In this document: positions 16,549 to 24,707 of the stretch, piece by piece
How the letters are laid out: each line of letters opens with the position of its first letter
Numbering within the stretch: position 1 is the stretch's first letter
Made by a program: the position numbers and the translations under genes
NCBI RefSeq assembly: GCF_002929275.1
Contig: NZ_PJIK01000003.1
Coordinates: forward strand, 186,001-250,000
DNA: 64,000 nucleotides
Reading direction: 5' to 3'
DNA from: Arthrobacter sp. ZGTC131
GTDB taxonomy: Bacteria > Actinomycetota > Actinomycetes > Actinomycetales > Micrococcaceae
The notes under the pieces: generated by a model
Database searches by the model: none
The model's input: only the letters and a program-made list of their open reading frames with translations
Told to the model about the DNA's origin: nothing

Positions 16549-17571
16549 CTAGGCCGGAGGCGGCCCTACTGATCCCCGTTCGATGAGGGGGCAGGCGAGC
16601 TGTGCCTGCTCAGCCGGAGCGCCCGGATGGTCGATGTCATCGAGGATTCGGTTGACTGCCCAGCGGCCCATCTCGTAGTGCGGGAGGGCCACGGTGGTCA
16701 GCCCCGGCCACAGTGCGTCAGCGATGAGCTCGAGGTTGTCGATGCCCACGATGGAGACGTCCTCCGGGATGCGGAGCCCCAAAGCCGTTGCCGCCTGGTA
16801 GGCGCCCATGGCCACCCGGTCGCTGAAGCAGAACAGTGCGGTTGGCCGTCCCGGCTGGCTGAGGAGATTCAGCGCGGCCTCACGGCCGCCGGCGGTCTCG
16901 GGCACAACGATGACCAGGTGTCGCGGGTCATGCTCTATTCCGTGGCGCCGGAGCGCGTTGCGGAAGCCATCGAGGCGGCCGTGGGTCGCCGGGATGTCGT
17001 CCACGTTGTTGATCATGCCGATCCGCGTGTGACCGGCCCGGATGAGGGCCTCAACCGCGGTTTCAGCCGCGTTGACCTCGTCCGGGACGACGGACGAGAC
17101 GGCAGAATCATCAGTGACGGCGTCCAGCAGCACCGTGAGCATGCCGGCCAGTTCCTGCGGGAGCTGTACGCCCTGGTGGTACAGCCTGGCGTACACCACG
17201 CCGTCCACCTGGTGCTGTTGAAGCATGCTGATTTCGCGGTGTTCGAGCTCGCTGTCCAGGCCGGAGTTGACCACCATCATCACGTAGCCGCGCTCATAGG
17301 CGGCGTCCTGTGCACCGCGGATCATTGCCCCTGCGAAAGGAGTTGTGGTGATCTCGTCACTGACCAGGCCGAGGATCTGGGAGCGCTGGTTGCGCAGTCC
17401 GCTGGCCAGCCGGTTCGGCGCGTAGCCAAGGTTCCTGGCGACAGCCCGTACGTGCTGCTGGGTTGCGGCTTTGACCCGGGAGCTGGTGGCGTCGTTAAGG
17501 GCGTGCGAAACAGTGGTCACTGAGACCCCGGCGGCTCTGGCCACCTCTCGTATCCCTACTCGCGTCGTCAT
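16549..17571 (-). CDS. LacI-family transcriptional regulator of the fructoside operon
   Basis: Repressor of 340 residues. The N-terminal HTH is IREVARAAGVSVTTVSHALN (about 6-25), with the hinge helix at NRLASGLR, then a periplasmic-binding-protein-like effector domain. The ATG at 17571 follows AAGGAAG; an ATG 69 bp upstream would start inside the operator. Two perfect CAAAACGTTTTG palindromes precede the gene, so it probably represses itself and the downstream binding protein, permeases and GH32 gene, with a fructose-containing sugar as inducer. Confidence 0.92.
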   Translation of the reverse strand: MTTRVGIREVARAAGVSVTTVSHALNDATSSRVKAATQQHVRAVARNLGYAPNRLASGLRNQRSQILGLVSDEITTTPFAGAMIRGAQDAAYERGYVMMVVNSGLDSELEHREISMLQQHQVDGVVYARLYHQGVQLPQELAGMLTVLLDAVTDDSAVSSVVPDEVNAAETAVEALIRAGHTRIGMINNVDDIPATHGRLDGFRNALRRHGIEHDPRHLVIVVPETAGGREAALNLLSQPGRPTALFCFSDRVAMGAYQAATALGLRIPEDVSIVGIDNLELIADALWPGLTTVALPHYEMGRWAVNRILDDIDHPGAPAEQAQLACPLIERGSVGPPPA

Positions 17572-17583
17572 CGACTTCCTTTG

Positions 17584-17595
17584 CAAAACGTTTTG
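17584..17595. promoter_or_regulatory. LacI-type operator O1
   Basis: Perfect 12-bp palindrome CAAAACGTTTTG with the central CG typical of LacI-family sites. It lies 13 bp upstream of the lacI start codon, downstream of the predicted promoter. An identical copy lies 35 bp away, centre to centre. Confidence 0.85.
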
Positions 17596-17610
17596 GTTCT
17601 GACGTGAATT

Positions 17611-17640
17611 ACGATACACAAAACGTTTTGCATGTGTCAA
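17611..17640 (-). promoter_or_regulatory. Promoter with embedded LacI operator O2
   Basis: On the minus strand TTGACA (17640-17635) and TATCGT (17616-17611) are separated by 18 bp, a good sigma-70 promoter. The spacer contains the second perfect CAAAACGTTTTG (17619-17630). Repressor bound there would block RNA polymerase, and pairing with O1 could allow co-operative binding. Confidence 0.75.
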
Positions 17641-17700
17641 GCGTCACCCTGGATGTGCGGGTGTTCGGGGTTTCGACAGGCTCCACCAGCGGGACATGGG

Positions 17701-17740
17701 TCCGGCCCGGCGCTGCCCCTCTGGGCGGCGCCGGGCCGGA
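17701..17740 (-). terminator. Strong hairpin terminator of the Ig-like protein gene
   Basis: Eighteen-base arms (17701-17718, 17723-17740) match at 17 positions around a CTCT loop, 12 bp after the stop codon at 17753 in the transcribed direction. Very stable GC-rich stem; no U-tract. Confidence 0.75.
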
Positions 17741-17752
17741 GTTCTCAATGTA

Positions 17753-19477
17753 TTACCGTCCTGTGGTGAAGCTCCAGGACAGTCCGCTCAGCGGGTTCCC
17801 ACCGGCATCCTTGATGCTCGTGGAAATCGTGGCCGTGTACCTCGTGTTGGCCGCCAACGTCACGTTCGGGTTCAGCGTCGCCACCCGGGTCGTGGCGTTG
17901 TAGCTGACGGCGTAGCTTACGAGCGCCCCCGTGGCGGCATTCCGGAGGGCAAAGGTTCCGTTGCCCACGCCCGTGACGCTTTCACTGATCGTCGCCGTGA
18001 CATTGGCCGTGCGGCTGACCGCCGTCGCGTTCACTGCGGGCGACTTTGCGGTCACGATCGGGCGGGGGCCGGTCGTGAAGGCCCAGGAGTTCGCAGCGAT
18101 CGGGTTGCCGGCGATGTCCCTGATGCCTGCAGTCAGGGTTGCAGTGTGCTTCCGGTCGGCGGCGAGCGTTGCGTTGGGGTTCAGCGTGGCCACCCGGGTG
18201 GTGGCGTTCCAGGTGACGGGAGCCGCGATCACTGCCCCTGCGGAGTTCTTCAGGGTGAAGGACGCTGTTCCCAGGCCGGCGATAGGCTCGCTGAAGGTTG
18301 CCGTGACGTTGGCCGTCTGGCCTACCATCAGCGAGTTCACGGCCGGAGCCTTGGCAGTGACCACCGGCGCAGTTGTGTCGACCGTGATCGAGAGTGAGCC
18401 TGTCCCCATGGTTTCGATACCAGCCGGGCCCACCTCGCCGGCCGTCACGGTGTGCCGGCCGTTGGCCAGGGCCCTGCTGGACGTGATCGAGTAGCTGCCG
18501 TTCGCGGCTACCGGTGCGCTTCCACTGGCGATGCCGTCAACGTAGAGGTTCACGGTGGTGGCGTCCGGCAGTGCGACGGCTCCGGTGAAGGTTGGAGCGG
18601 CGATGCGCGTGATGTTGTCCGTCGTGGAACTGCCCGTGTCAGCGGCGGCGGTCAGGTCCGGAACCGTCGGACCCTTGGCAAGCGGGGCGGTGCAGTCCGG
18701 CGCGGCCGGGCCGCCGGCGGCGCCGTACTCGAAAATCGTGACTTCGGTAAGGAGGTCCGGGTTGCGTCCCAGCCACATCCCCCGGCTCTCGGAGGTGGGC
18801 GATACAGCCCGGTCTGCATCGGACAGGCCGTCGGCGCCCGCGCCGGTAAGGCCGGTCCACGTCGCCGTCCACGTGGTGAGGCCGGGCCCGTCGTAGGTGA
18901 TGACGCCGTCATCCCCCGCGCCGGGGGCGCTGGCACGAAGCGTGCGTCGCCCGTTGAGGGCGAACGCCTGGTTGGGGGCCACAACTCTCGCTTCCAACTG
19001 GTCCGCGGGAAGCTGCCCGCCACCGGATGCAACTGCCGTTCCCTTCATCACGACCGTTCCGGCGTTGACCTTCGTGGCGGGCTGCGTGACCGTGACGTTC
19101 CCTGTGAACGTCTGCTCGCCGACGTCGGGTGCCGTCAGTACGCGGATCACGTCGCCCGGGCGGATGTCCGGGGTGACGCCTTCCCAGCACCCGCCGCCGT
19201 CATGGTTGACTTCCACTATGCCCCCCACCGGAACCAGGTTGGAGGCGGTGCCGATCACTGCGCCGCCTCGAAGCACCTGAATGGTGGGGCGGTCGCCGTC
19301 TGCGTATCCTTCGGCGGAGACCATGTCCCGCTGGGGGAAAACAGTGACAACGTGTGGATCGGCCACCGGGTCATTGATGACGGCGAAGGCCGGAACAGCG
19401 GTGGGTATGGCCAGCGCGGCCAGCGCACCCGCCGTGATGACAACCGCCAGGCGCGGATGATTTCTTGCTGATTTCAT
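17753..19477 (-). CDS. Exported protein with C-terminal bacterial Ig-like domains
   Basis: Secreted protein of 574 residues. The signal peptide runs from MKSARNHPRLAVVITAGALA to about residue 32 (PAFA). The middle is beta-rich, with a probable Ig-like module at about 290-370 (ITRIAAPTFTGAVAL, GRHTVTAGEV). Two Big_5/SbsA-type Ig domains follow (about 375-470 and 475-574), each with VTAKxPAVN, NATTRVATLNPN and SWxFTTG. No LPXTG or C-terminal membrane anchor is seen, so it is free or non-covalently wall-bound. The ATG at 19477 follows GGGGAG. Probable adhesion or matrix role, by family only. Confidence 0.85.
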   Translation of the reverse strand: MKSARNHPRLAVVITAGALAALAIPTAVPAFAVINDPVADPHVVTVFPQRDMVSAEGYADGDRPTIQVLRGGAVIGTASNLVPVGGIVEVNHDGGGCWEGVTPDIRPGDVIRVLTAPDVGEQTFTGNVTVTQPATKVNAGTVVMKGTAVASGGGQLPADQLEARVVAPNQAFALNGRRTLRASAPGAGDDGVITYDGPGLTTWTATWTGLTGAGADGLSDADRAVSPTSESRGMWLGRNPDLLTEVTIFEYGAAGGPAAPDCTAPLAKGPTVPDLTAAADTGSSTTDNITRIAAPTFTGAVALPDATTVNLYVDGIASGSAPVAANGSYSITSSRALANGRHTVTAGEVGPAGIETMGTGSLSITVDTTAPVVTAKAPAVNSLMVGQTANVTATFSEPIAGLGTASFTLKNSAGAVIAAPVTWNATTRVATLNPNATLAADRKHTATLTAGIRDIAGNPIAANSWAFTTGPRPIVTAKSPAVNATAVSRTANVTATISESVTGVGNGTFALRNAATGALVSYAVSYNATTRVATLNPNVTLAANTRYTATISTSIKDAGGNPLSGLSWSFTTGR

Positions 19478-19534
19478 GGAAAAGCTCCCCTCAAAGGCCC
19501 CAGACTTCACCCGAGCTGAGACCCAGCGAGGGTG

Positions 19535-19564
19535 ATCCACACCGGCCTACGGGCTGGTGTGGAT
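19535..19564. other. Stem-loop upstream of the Ig-like protein gene
   Basis: Thirteen-base arms (19535-19547, 19552-19564) match at 12 positions around a TACG loop. It lies about 60-90 bp upstream of the start codon at 19477, where it could be in the 5' leader or mark an operator. Confidence 0.4.
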
Positions 19565-19612
19565 GCCAGTATCTGGATGCGACCTTAGGAAAACCTTCGA
19601 CGCCGCCCGGCC

Positions 19613-19632
19613 GGACCCCGCATGCGGGGTCC
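19613..19632 (-). terminator. Perfect 20-bp palindrome after the DMP19-like gene
   Basis: GGACCCCGCATGCGGGGTCC is self-complementary throughout and would fold as an 8-bp stem with a CATG loop. It lies 26 bp past the stop codon at 19658 in the transcribed direction, so it is probably that gene's terminator. Confidence 0.6.
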
Positions 19633-19657
19633 CGCGCGGACGACGCCGGCATGGCAG

Positions 19658-20515
19658 CTATGCGTTGATCAGGTCCTCGTCCAGCTCCTCGAACTCCACG
19701 GCGGCCACGATTTCCTTGGTCTCGGGGTTCAGCATGAACGCCTCCTCGTCGTCCTCGATCATGACGAAGTCGCCGTGGTCGGTGCTGAAGTGCCAGGCCA
19801 GGACCGTCTCCCCGTTGTGCTCGTAATTGGGGTCGCCCATGGTGATCTTCTGCAGCGCATAGCCGGCGATGTCGCAGAGTTCGCGGATGATCACCTCGAA
19901 TTCCGGGGCGTTTTCCAGGGCCTCTTCTTCGGCTTCGGCGCGCCGTTCTTCGAGGTCAGGGATCTGGGCGACGCGCTTGGCGATGTGGGCGGTGAGCTCG
20001 TCCTCGTTCAGGATCAGCAGGCCCTCCTGCGCCCGGAGCCAGGCCGCATTGAGGGCGATGAGGTCCTCGGTTTCGAGCAGCGCCTCGAATTCGGCGTCGA
20101 GGTCTTCCATGGCCTGCACTGCCTCGGGGAGCTCTTCGTCGGCGTCGCCGTCGGAGTCGCCGTCAAGGTAGATCTCCTCTTCCTCCTCGGAGAGGGCATC
20201 GAAGGCCTCCACAGTGCGATCGAAGAGCTCCAGGTGGGCGGCGGCGCCCATCCCTTCGAAGCCTTCGCGGATGTAGGTGTCCAGCTCCTCGCGCTCCGGT
20301 GCGGTGAAGACGTACTGCGCGAAGCCGCCGCCCAGCGACTGGGCGAGGTAGAAGTCGACGAAGTAGCTGCGCAGGGCGTTGGGGGCGATTTCCTCGGAGT
20401 TGAGCAGCTCCTGGTACATGGTGTTCACCACGGTCACGTTGGCGTCAACAACCTCCTCGTTGCCGGCGTTGGCGCCGTCGACGGTCAGGACGACTGGATA
20501 CTCGCTGGAAGTCAT
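19658..20515 (-). CDS. DMP19/DUF4375-like acidic protein
   Basis: Cytoplasmic protein of 285 residues, strikingly acidic (Glu/Asp runs at about 109-130 and at the C-terminus). Residues 20-100, with NTMYQELLNSEEI, LRSYFVDFYLAQSLGGGFAQ and FEGMGAAAHLELFDRTVEAF, match the DUF4375 pattern of DMP19-like proteins, which are DNA-mimic or nucleoid-protein inhibitors in Neisseria. Whether this actinobacterial protein mimics DNA is unknown, although the charge would allow it. It is divergent from the SNF2 helicase gene with a 180-bp gap. Confidence 0.72.
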   Translation of the reverse strand: MTSSEYPVVLTVDGANAGNEEVVDANVTVVNTMYQELLNSEEIAPNALRSYFVDFYLAQSLGGGFAQYVFTAPEREELDTYIREGFEGMGAAAHLELFDRTVEAFDALSEEEEEIYLDGDSDGDADEELPEAVQAMEDLDAEFEALLETEDLIALNAAWLRAQEGLLILNEDELTAHIAKRVAQIPDLEERRAEAEEEALENAPEFEVIIRELCDIAGYALQKITMGDPNYEHNGETVLAWHFSTDHGDFVMIEDDEEAFMLNPETKEIVAAVEFEELDEDLINA

Positions 20516-20695
20516 GGGGAATTCCTAACTGCTGAAAAGCCGGTGGTGCTCAGGACCCTTTCAACGTACGCGCCGCCCCTCGCCAGCAGGTTGAGGGGCA
20601 GGTGAACGTCAGGCGAAGTTTCAGGGCCCCTGCCGGCTGACTAAGATGGATCAGATAACCTGCAGATTTTTGACCTGCTGAAAGTAGCGCGCACC

Positions 20696-23600
20696 ATGCC
20701 ATCCCAACCGGACGAGAGTGCGGCACTGGCAATCCAGACCCCCGCGATCAACGACCGCTCCCTCGCGGCCGGGCTGGCCTATGCCATGGGCAGCCGCGTC
20801 TCCGGGATTTCCTTCGATGCCGCCACGGGCCTGATGCTGGGCAAGGTGCGCGGCGGCTCCGATGCGCCGTATTCGACGACGGCCAAACTGGTCCGGAAAG
20901 CGGGCGGCTGGAGCTGCACCGTGGGCGTGTGCAGCTGCCCGGTCCGCAAGGACTGCAAGCACGTGGCAGCGCTGCTGTTCGCCGCCGAGGACAACCCTGC
21001 GATCCGGGTGAAGCTGCTGGCCCCGTCCGAGGTGTCCCGGCTGTCCCGCGAGCCCCTGCGGCCCGAACTCGCGGACTGGGAGCAGGCGCTGAGCCCGCTG
21101 ATTTCGCAGCCCGGCATCACTCCGTCCACGGGCGGCATCCCGCTGGCGCTGCAGTTCGAAGTGGAAGAACCGGCCCCGCACTTTTCCTATACCGGCCGCA
21201 GGGACCCCCTCCGCAGTGTCCGCCAGCTCAAGGCCCGGCCCGTCATCATGGGCGCCAAGGGCAAGTGGATTCGCGGCGACGTCTCCTGGAACACGCTGAG
21301 CTACCTGAACTTCCGCCGCGAGTGCAACGAAGCCCATGTGGAGTGGATGCAGTCCTTCCTCGCCGCGCACACCGCCGCCGCAAACCGGGTGCATTCGTCC
21401 ACAGCGCTGTGGCTGGGGATGAACACGTTCGCCGGCAAGAACCTGTGGAGCCTGCTGGACGAGGCCCGGAAAATCGGCGTCGCCTTGGTCCACAGCCGGG
21501 GGCAGGAGCCGGTCCGGGTCGCGGAGGATCCTGCCGCCGTCGGCCTTAGTTTGAGCCGCTTCGGCAGCACCACGCCCGACGGCGGTGGGCTTGAGCTCGC
21601 GCCCACCATCACCGTTGAAGGGGCTGAAGTGGATCCGGCGGCGGTGGGCACCATCGGACGCCCGGCGCACGGCATCTTCCTCACCTCCGGCGGGGATGCG
21701 CTGCCGGGTGTCGCAGCCGACACCGTGATCACTCTCGCGCCGCTGGAAAGCGGGCTTAGCGAGGAGCTCCTGACGTTCGTGACCGCGGGCAGCACTCTGC
21801 ACATCCCGGCGCGGGACGAAAGCCGGTTCCTCACCGGCTTCTATCCCAAGCTCAAACAGTCGGCCCGCGTCACCGCGGCGGACGAATCGGTGGAGCTGCC
21901 TACCCTGGCCGTGCCCAAGCTGTCGCTGCTGGCCAACTATGGAGCGGACCACCGCGTCCGGCTGCACTGGGAATGGCACTACACGTCCGGGAACCTCGTC
22001 ACCGCGCAGCCCCTCTGGCGCCACCCGGGCGATCACGGCTACCGCGACGATCCCGCCGAGGCCCGGATCCTGGAAGCGGTGGGCCAGCCGTGGGACGTGG
22101 TGCCGAAGCTCGGCGAATCGGCCACCGGCGGCTGGGGCACGCCGCGCCTCGCGGCCACGTCCGAACTCAGCGGCCTGGACACCCTTGCCTTCACGGAGGA
22201 GGTCCTCCCCCGCCTGCGGGACACCCCCGGCGTCGAGGTGGACACCTCCGGCGACATTGCGGACTACCGCGAGGCCGAAGAGGCTCCCGTCGTGGCGATT
22301 TCGACCAAGGCGACCGACCAGCGGGACTGGTTCGACCTCGGCATCGTAATCACCCTGGAAGGCCAGCCGGTGTCCTTCGCGGCGCTGTTCTCCGCCCTGG
22401 CTGCGGGCCAGACGCGCATGCTGCTGCCCAGCGGCGCATACTTCTCGCTCGACCTCCCTGAACTGCACCAGCTGAGGGCCCTGATCGACGAGGCGCGCGA
22501 ACTGCAGGACAACAAGGACGCACCGCTGCAGATCAGCCGTTTTCAGGCGGGCTTGTGGGACGAGCTGGCGCAGCTCGGAATCGTGGATGAGCAGGCGGCC
22601 GCCTGGCGCGACGCCGTGGGCGGGCTGCTTGAGGGCGGCGTGAAGGGCCTGCCGCTGCCGGCCACCCTGAACGCGGAACTGCGGCCGTACCAGCTGGAGG
22701 GCTACAACTGGCTGAGCTTCCTGTACCGGCACGGGCTCGGCGGCGTGCTCGCGGACGACATGGGCCTGGGCAAGACCGTGCAGGCGCTGGCCCTGATGTG
22801 TGCCGCCAAGGAGCACTCCCCGGATGGCGCACCGTCTGTTGATGGGGCTTCGGCGGACGGCAAAACGGCTCCCGACGGCGGCGCTCCCTTCCTGGTGGTG
22901 GCCCCCACCAGCGTCGTGGGCAACTGGGAGGCGGAAGCCGCCCGCTTCGCCCCGGGCCTGACGGTCCGTGCCGTCGGCGAGACGTTTGCGAAGAGCGGAT
23001 CCGACCCCGGCGCGGCGATGGCCGGCGCGGACATTGTCATTACGTCCTACGCGTTGTTCCGGATCGACTACGACGCCTATGCCACACAGCGCTGGGCCGG
23101 ACTGGTCCTGGACGAGGCCCAGTTCGTGAAGAACCACCAGTCCAAGGCCTACCAGTGCGCCCGGAAGCTGCCGGCCGCCTTCAAGCTGGCCATCACGGGA
23201 ACACCGCTGGAAAACAACCTCATGGAGTTCTGGGCGCTGACGTCGATCGTGGCGCCGGGACTGTTCGCGAGCCCCAAGCGGTTCGCCGAGTATTACCAAA
23301 GGCCCGTGGAAAAGAATGGCGACAAGGGGCAGCTGGACAAGCTCCGCCGTCGGGTCCGCCCGCTCATGATGCGCCGCACCAAAGAGCAGGTCATCCACGA
23401 CCTGCCGCCCAAGCAGGAGCAGATCCTGGAAGTGGTCCTCAACCCGCGGCACCAGAAGGTCTACCAGACGCACCTGCAGCGCGAGCGCCAGAAGATCCTG
23501 GGCCTGATCGAGGATGTCAACAAGAACCGTTTCACCATCTTCCAGTCGCTGACGCTGCTTCGGCAGCTGAGCCTGGATACCTCGCTGGTGGACGCGTCCT

Positions 23601-24121
23601 TAAGCGGGGTCCGCTCCAGCAAGCTGGACGTTCTGTTCGAGCAGCTCGAGGACCTGGTGGCCGAGGGCCACCGTGCGCTGATCTTCAGCCAGTTCACCGG
23701 CTTCCTGGGCAAGGTCCGCGAGCGCCTCGTGGAGGAGAAGATCGAATTCTGCTACCTCGACGGCAGCACCCGGAACCGCACCGACGTGGTCAACGAGTTC
23801 AAGAACGGCGCGGCGCCGGTGTTCCTGATCAGCCTCAAGGCCGGCGGCTTCGGCCTGAACCTGACCGAGGCCGATTACGTGTTCCTGCTCGATCCGTGGT
23901 GGAACCCGGCGTCCGAGGCGCAGGCCGTGGACCGCACGCACAGGATCGGCCAGGCCCGGAACGTCATGGTCTACCGGCTGGTTGCCAAGGACACCATCGA
24001 AGAAAAGGTCATGGCCCTGAAGGCCAAGAAGTCCCAGCTCTTCGCGGACGTCATGGAGGGCGACGCGCTCTCCGGCAGCTCATTGACGGCGGAAGATTTG
24101 GCTGGGCTCTTCAACGACTGA
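20696..24121 (+). CDS. SWIM/SNF2-family DEAD-box helicase (ATP-dependent DNA translocase)
   Basis: Large protein of 1141 residues. Near the N-terminus (about 80-95) the C-x-C-x6-C-x-H element CSCPVRKDCKH is a SWIM zinc finger. After a bacterial SNF2-associated region, the motor has Walker A in ADDMGLGKT (about 685), the DEAQ box in LDEAQFVKN (about 805) and motif VI in DRTHRIGQARN (about 1080). Such proteins (HepA/RapA-like) remodel protein-DNA or RNA polymerase complexes. A short Ser/Asp/Gly insert (about 710-730) interrupts the region after Walker A. It is a single gene, six bases from a convergent small membrane protein gene. Confidence 0.92.
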   Translation: MPSQPDESAALAIQTPAINDRSLAAGLAYAMGSRVSGISFDAATGLMLGKVRGGSDAPYSTTAKLVRKAGGWSCTVGVCSCPVRKDCKHVAALLFAAEDNPAIRVKLLAPSEVSRLSREPLRPELADWEQALSPLISQPGITPSTGGIPLALQFEVEEPAPHFSYTGRRDPLRSVRQLKARPVIMGAKGKWIRGDVSWNTLSYLNFRRECNEAHVEWMQSFLAAHTAAANRVHSSTALWLGMNTFAGKNLWSLLDEARKIGVALVHSRGQEPVRVAEDPAAVGLSLSRFGSTTPDGGGLELAPTITVEGAEVDPAAVGTIGRPAHGIFLTSGGDALPGVAADTVITLAPLESGLSEELLTFVTAGSTLHIPARDESRFLTGFYPKLKQSARVTAADESVELPTLAVPKLSLLANYGADHRVRLHWEWHYTSGNLVTAQPLWRHPGDHGYRDDPAEARILEAVGQPWDVVPKLGESATGGWGTPRLAATSELSGLDTLAFTEEVLPRLRDTPGVEVDTSGDIADYREAEEAPVVAISTKATDQRDWFDLGIVITLEGQPVSFAALFSALAAGQTRMLLPSGAYFSLDLPELHQLRALIDEARELQDNKDAPLQISRFQAGLWDELAQLGIVDEQAAAWRDAVGGLLEGGVKGLPLPATLNAELRPYQLEGYNWLSFLYRHGLGGVLADDMGLGKTVQALALMCAAKEHSPDGAPSVDGASADGKTAPDGGAPFLVVAPTSVVGNWEAEAARFAPGLTVRAVGETFAKSGSDPGAAMAGADIVITSYALFRIDYDAYATQRWAGLVLDEAQFVKNHQSKAYQCARKLPAAFKLAITGTPLENNLMEFWALTSIVAPGLFASPKRFAEYYQRPVEKNGDKGQLDKLRRRVRPLMMRRTKEQVIHDLPPKQEQILEVVLNPRHQKVYQTHLQRERQKILGLIEDVNKNRFTIFQSLTLLRQLSLDTSLVDASLSGVRSSKLDVLFEQLEDLVAEGHRALIFSQFTGFLGKVRERLVEEKIEFCYLDGSTRNRTDVVNEFKNGAAPVFLISLKAGGFGLNLTEADYVFLLDPWWNPASEAQAVDRTHRIGQARNVMVYRLVAKDTIEEKVMALKAKKSQLFADVMEGDALSGSSLTAEDLAGLFND

Positions 24122-24127
24122 CGGACC

Positions 24128-24526
24128 CTACGCCGACGCGGGCGCTGTAAGCGACGGGAGCGAGGCCCTAGTGCGGATCCACCGGCCGAGGGCTTTGCCC
24201 TTGCCCTTCCACCAGCTGTCCTCGTCACTGTCCGTGCGCCACCGGTAGGTCACGACCACCAGCACGAACATGCCGGCGGTGACGTCCGGCCATGCCGCGC
24301 TCGCCGCGTCGATCAGCACGCTGAATGCCGTGAACAGAATGGCCGGCGGCGCGAGGGTCCGGAACACCGTGTTGGCCAGGTAACGGCGGTGCGAACGGGG
24401 AACAGAGAGCGCCCGGACCATGTCGAAGCAGGCGCAAACGACCACGAGCGCCTGCCCCAGCGTCAGCAGGATGGAACCCGGCAGCGATCCGGCGAACTGC
24501 ACGGCCGAGGTGAGCCCCGGGCTCAT
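24128..24526 (-). CDS. Small membrane protein of unknown function
   Basis: Protein of 132 residues with about three hydrophobic segments (around 13-36, 55-75 and 77-93) and a basic C-terminus, KGKGKALGRWIRTRA. A weak GGAACG precedes the ATG. I do not recognise a family. It converges with the SNF2 gene, leaving only six bases between stop codons. Confidence 0.6.
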   Translation of the reverse strand: MSPGLTSAVQFAGSLPGSILLTLGQALVVVCACFDMVRALSVPRSHRRYLANTVFRTLAPPAILFTAFSVLIDAASAAWPDVTAGMFVLVVVTYRWRTDSDEDSWWKGKGKALGRWIRTRASLPSLTAPASA

Positions 24527-24707
24527 GGCACGTTCCGTGACGCTCTAGGACCGGGCGCCATGAACCCCTGCCCGGGCACGGCCGGATTTTGTGTAAAGAC
24601 CATGGTGTTGCCCCCCGCCGATTTGAATCGTTGCCCTGCCAGACCATTCAACGGCCCGCCGTGCGGTGAAGTCACGCGAGGCAGCTACCCGTCTTTCCGG
24701 GCCGGAA

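Noticed and set aside
20651-23473. Very long open frame antisense to the SNF2 helicase (about 940 codons)
   Set aside because: Composition is Arg/Gly/Ala/His-rich without any motif, and it mirrors the codon-position GC bias of the sense gene. Typical shadow frame in high-GC DNA.
24527-24707. Search for a carbonic anhydrase remnant after the SulP gene
   Set aside because: None of the three frames shows anhydrase zinc motifs.
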